Source: Utricularia gibba | Lineage: Eukaryota; Streptophyta; Magnoliopsida; Lamiales; Lentibulariaceae | Direction of reading: 5' to 3' | Length of the DNA: 64,000 nt | NCBI GenBank assembly: GCA_002189035.1 | Contig: CM007989.1 | Span: forward strand, 2,728,001 to 2,792,000 | Shown here: one piece after another, positions 63,662-64,000 of the stretch | Layout of the letters: each line of letters opens with the position of its first letter | Numbering within the stretch: position 1 is the first letter of the stretch | Program-made: the position numbers and the translations under genes | Notes under the pieces: model-generated | Told to the model about the DNA's origin: nothing | Database searches by the model: none | Seen by the model: the letters and a program-made list of their open reading frames with translations, nothing else

Positions 63662-63669
63662 TATAAAAT
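63662..63669 (+). promoter_or_regulatory. TATA box of proline-rich gene C
   Basis: CTATAAAATA about 25 bp upstream of the ATG at 63690. Confidence 0.55.
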
Positions 63670-63689
63670 AAACTCACCCTTGCCGAGGA

Positions 63690-63971
63690 ATGCAACACAT
63701 GATGATGAGGGGAATTCGAAGCTTTGTGGTGATGGCTGGTCTCCTCTTCTTCCTGGCCGCTAGTGTTGCTGGTAAAAAACACAAATCACCGCCCCCGCCC
63801 CCTCCTAAACACTCCCCTCCGCCGCCTGCTCCTAATCACTCGCCTCCTCCTCCTCCTCCTAAACACTCGCCTCCGCCCCCTGGCAAACAGTCGCCTGCGC
63901 CCTCGCCCTTGCCGCCGCCCTCGCTGTCGCCGTCGCCGGGGCCGTCTCCGAGACCTCCACCTGCTTGCTAA
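63690..63971 (+). CDS. Small extensin-like proline-rich secreted protein C
   Basis: 93-aa single-exon protein: signal peptide (FVVMAGLLFFLAASVAG), then KKHKSPPPPPPKHSPPPPAP and repeats of HSPPPPPPK / SPPPPGK, and a Ser-Pro-rich end PSPRPPPAC. Ser-Pro3-6 blocks are substrates for hydroxylation and arabinosylation in the wall. It has His/Lys instead of Tyr between blocks, so Tyr cross-linking is unlikely. It shares layout with genes A and B 5-8 kb upstream but not close sequence. The frame is intact. A start at the second or third Met (63699/63702) is possible. Confidence 0.8.
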   Translation: MQHMMMRGIRSFVVMAGLLFFLAASVAGKKHKSPPPPPPKHSPPPPAPNHSPPPPPPKHSPPPPGKQSPAPSPLPPPSLSPSPGPSPRPPPAC

Positions 63972-64000
63972 TCGGCGCCATTCCACTACAAATACCTTAA

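Overview
This window is nuclear DNA from a flowering plant. Genes are split by short GT-AG introns (mostly about 70-600 bp) with AT-rich spacers. Several products are plant-specific: PTAC10, NO POLLEN GERMINATION 1, SEX4-type phosphoglucan phosphatase, a TPD1-like cysteine-rich protein, a BAHD suberin acyltransferase, DC2.15-type hybrid proline-rich proteins, HIPP metal-binding proteins and extensin-like proteins. The lineage cannot be fixed from sequence alone. There is no sign of bacterial, organellar or viral DNA, no CRISPR array, and I recognised no tRNA or rRNA.

Layout. 1-7.2 kb: 3' part of SEC16 (+) and MAPR4 (+). 9.7-11.1 kb: single-exon aspartyl protease (+). 12.3-15.0 kb: NPG1 (-). 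16.3 kb: STMP1-like microprotein (-). 17.0-23.5 kb: two L-lactate dehydrogenase genes pointing at each other, with two HyPRP genes between them. 24.5-26.0 kb: PIN5-type auxin carrier (+). 26.3-29.1 kb: CYP28 (-) and plastid NDPK2 (-). 29.4-30.1 kb: damaged LENG1-like copy (+). 32.4-35.9 kb: PTAC10 (+). 36.1-37.2 kb: cytochrome b5 (-). 38.0-38.5 kb: small SAP-domain protein (+). 38.9-41.0 kb: adenylosuccinate synthetase (-). 41.8-44.0 kb: SEX4 (+). 44.8-46.6 kb: monoacylglycerol-lipase-like hydrolase (+). 47.4-49.0 kb: mitochondrial RPS9 (+). 50.0-51.4 kb: TPD1-like (-). 52.7-54.0 kb: omega-hydroxypalmitate O-feruloyltransferase-like (-). 55.4-59.0 kb: tandem duplication carrying extensin-like genes. 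60.6-62.3 kb: HIPP gene with four HMA domains (-). 63.7 kb: third small proline-rich secreted protein (+). The genes are a mixture of housekeeping and plant-specialised functions; apart from the LDH/HyPRP and extensin clusters I see no pathway grouping.

Two things stand out. First, ten otherwise well-conserved reading frames are broken by exactly one missing base each, and an eleventh (PTAC10) is suspected. All have the same sign and most lie in a mononucleotide run. I read this as systematic undercalling in the consensus rather than mass pseudogenisation, so these genes are reported as single genes with the break located. Second, the HIPP gene at 60.6-62.3 kb appears to be an in-frame duplication of a two-HMA module into a four-HMA protein with all four CxxC sites intact. 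This is the best candidate for a new protein architecture here.

Exon coordinates were worked out by hand from splice consensus, reading-frame phase and remembered family sequences; no alignment or transcript data were available.
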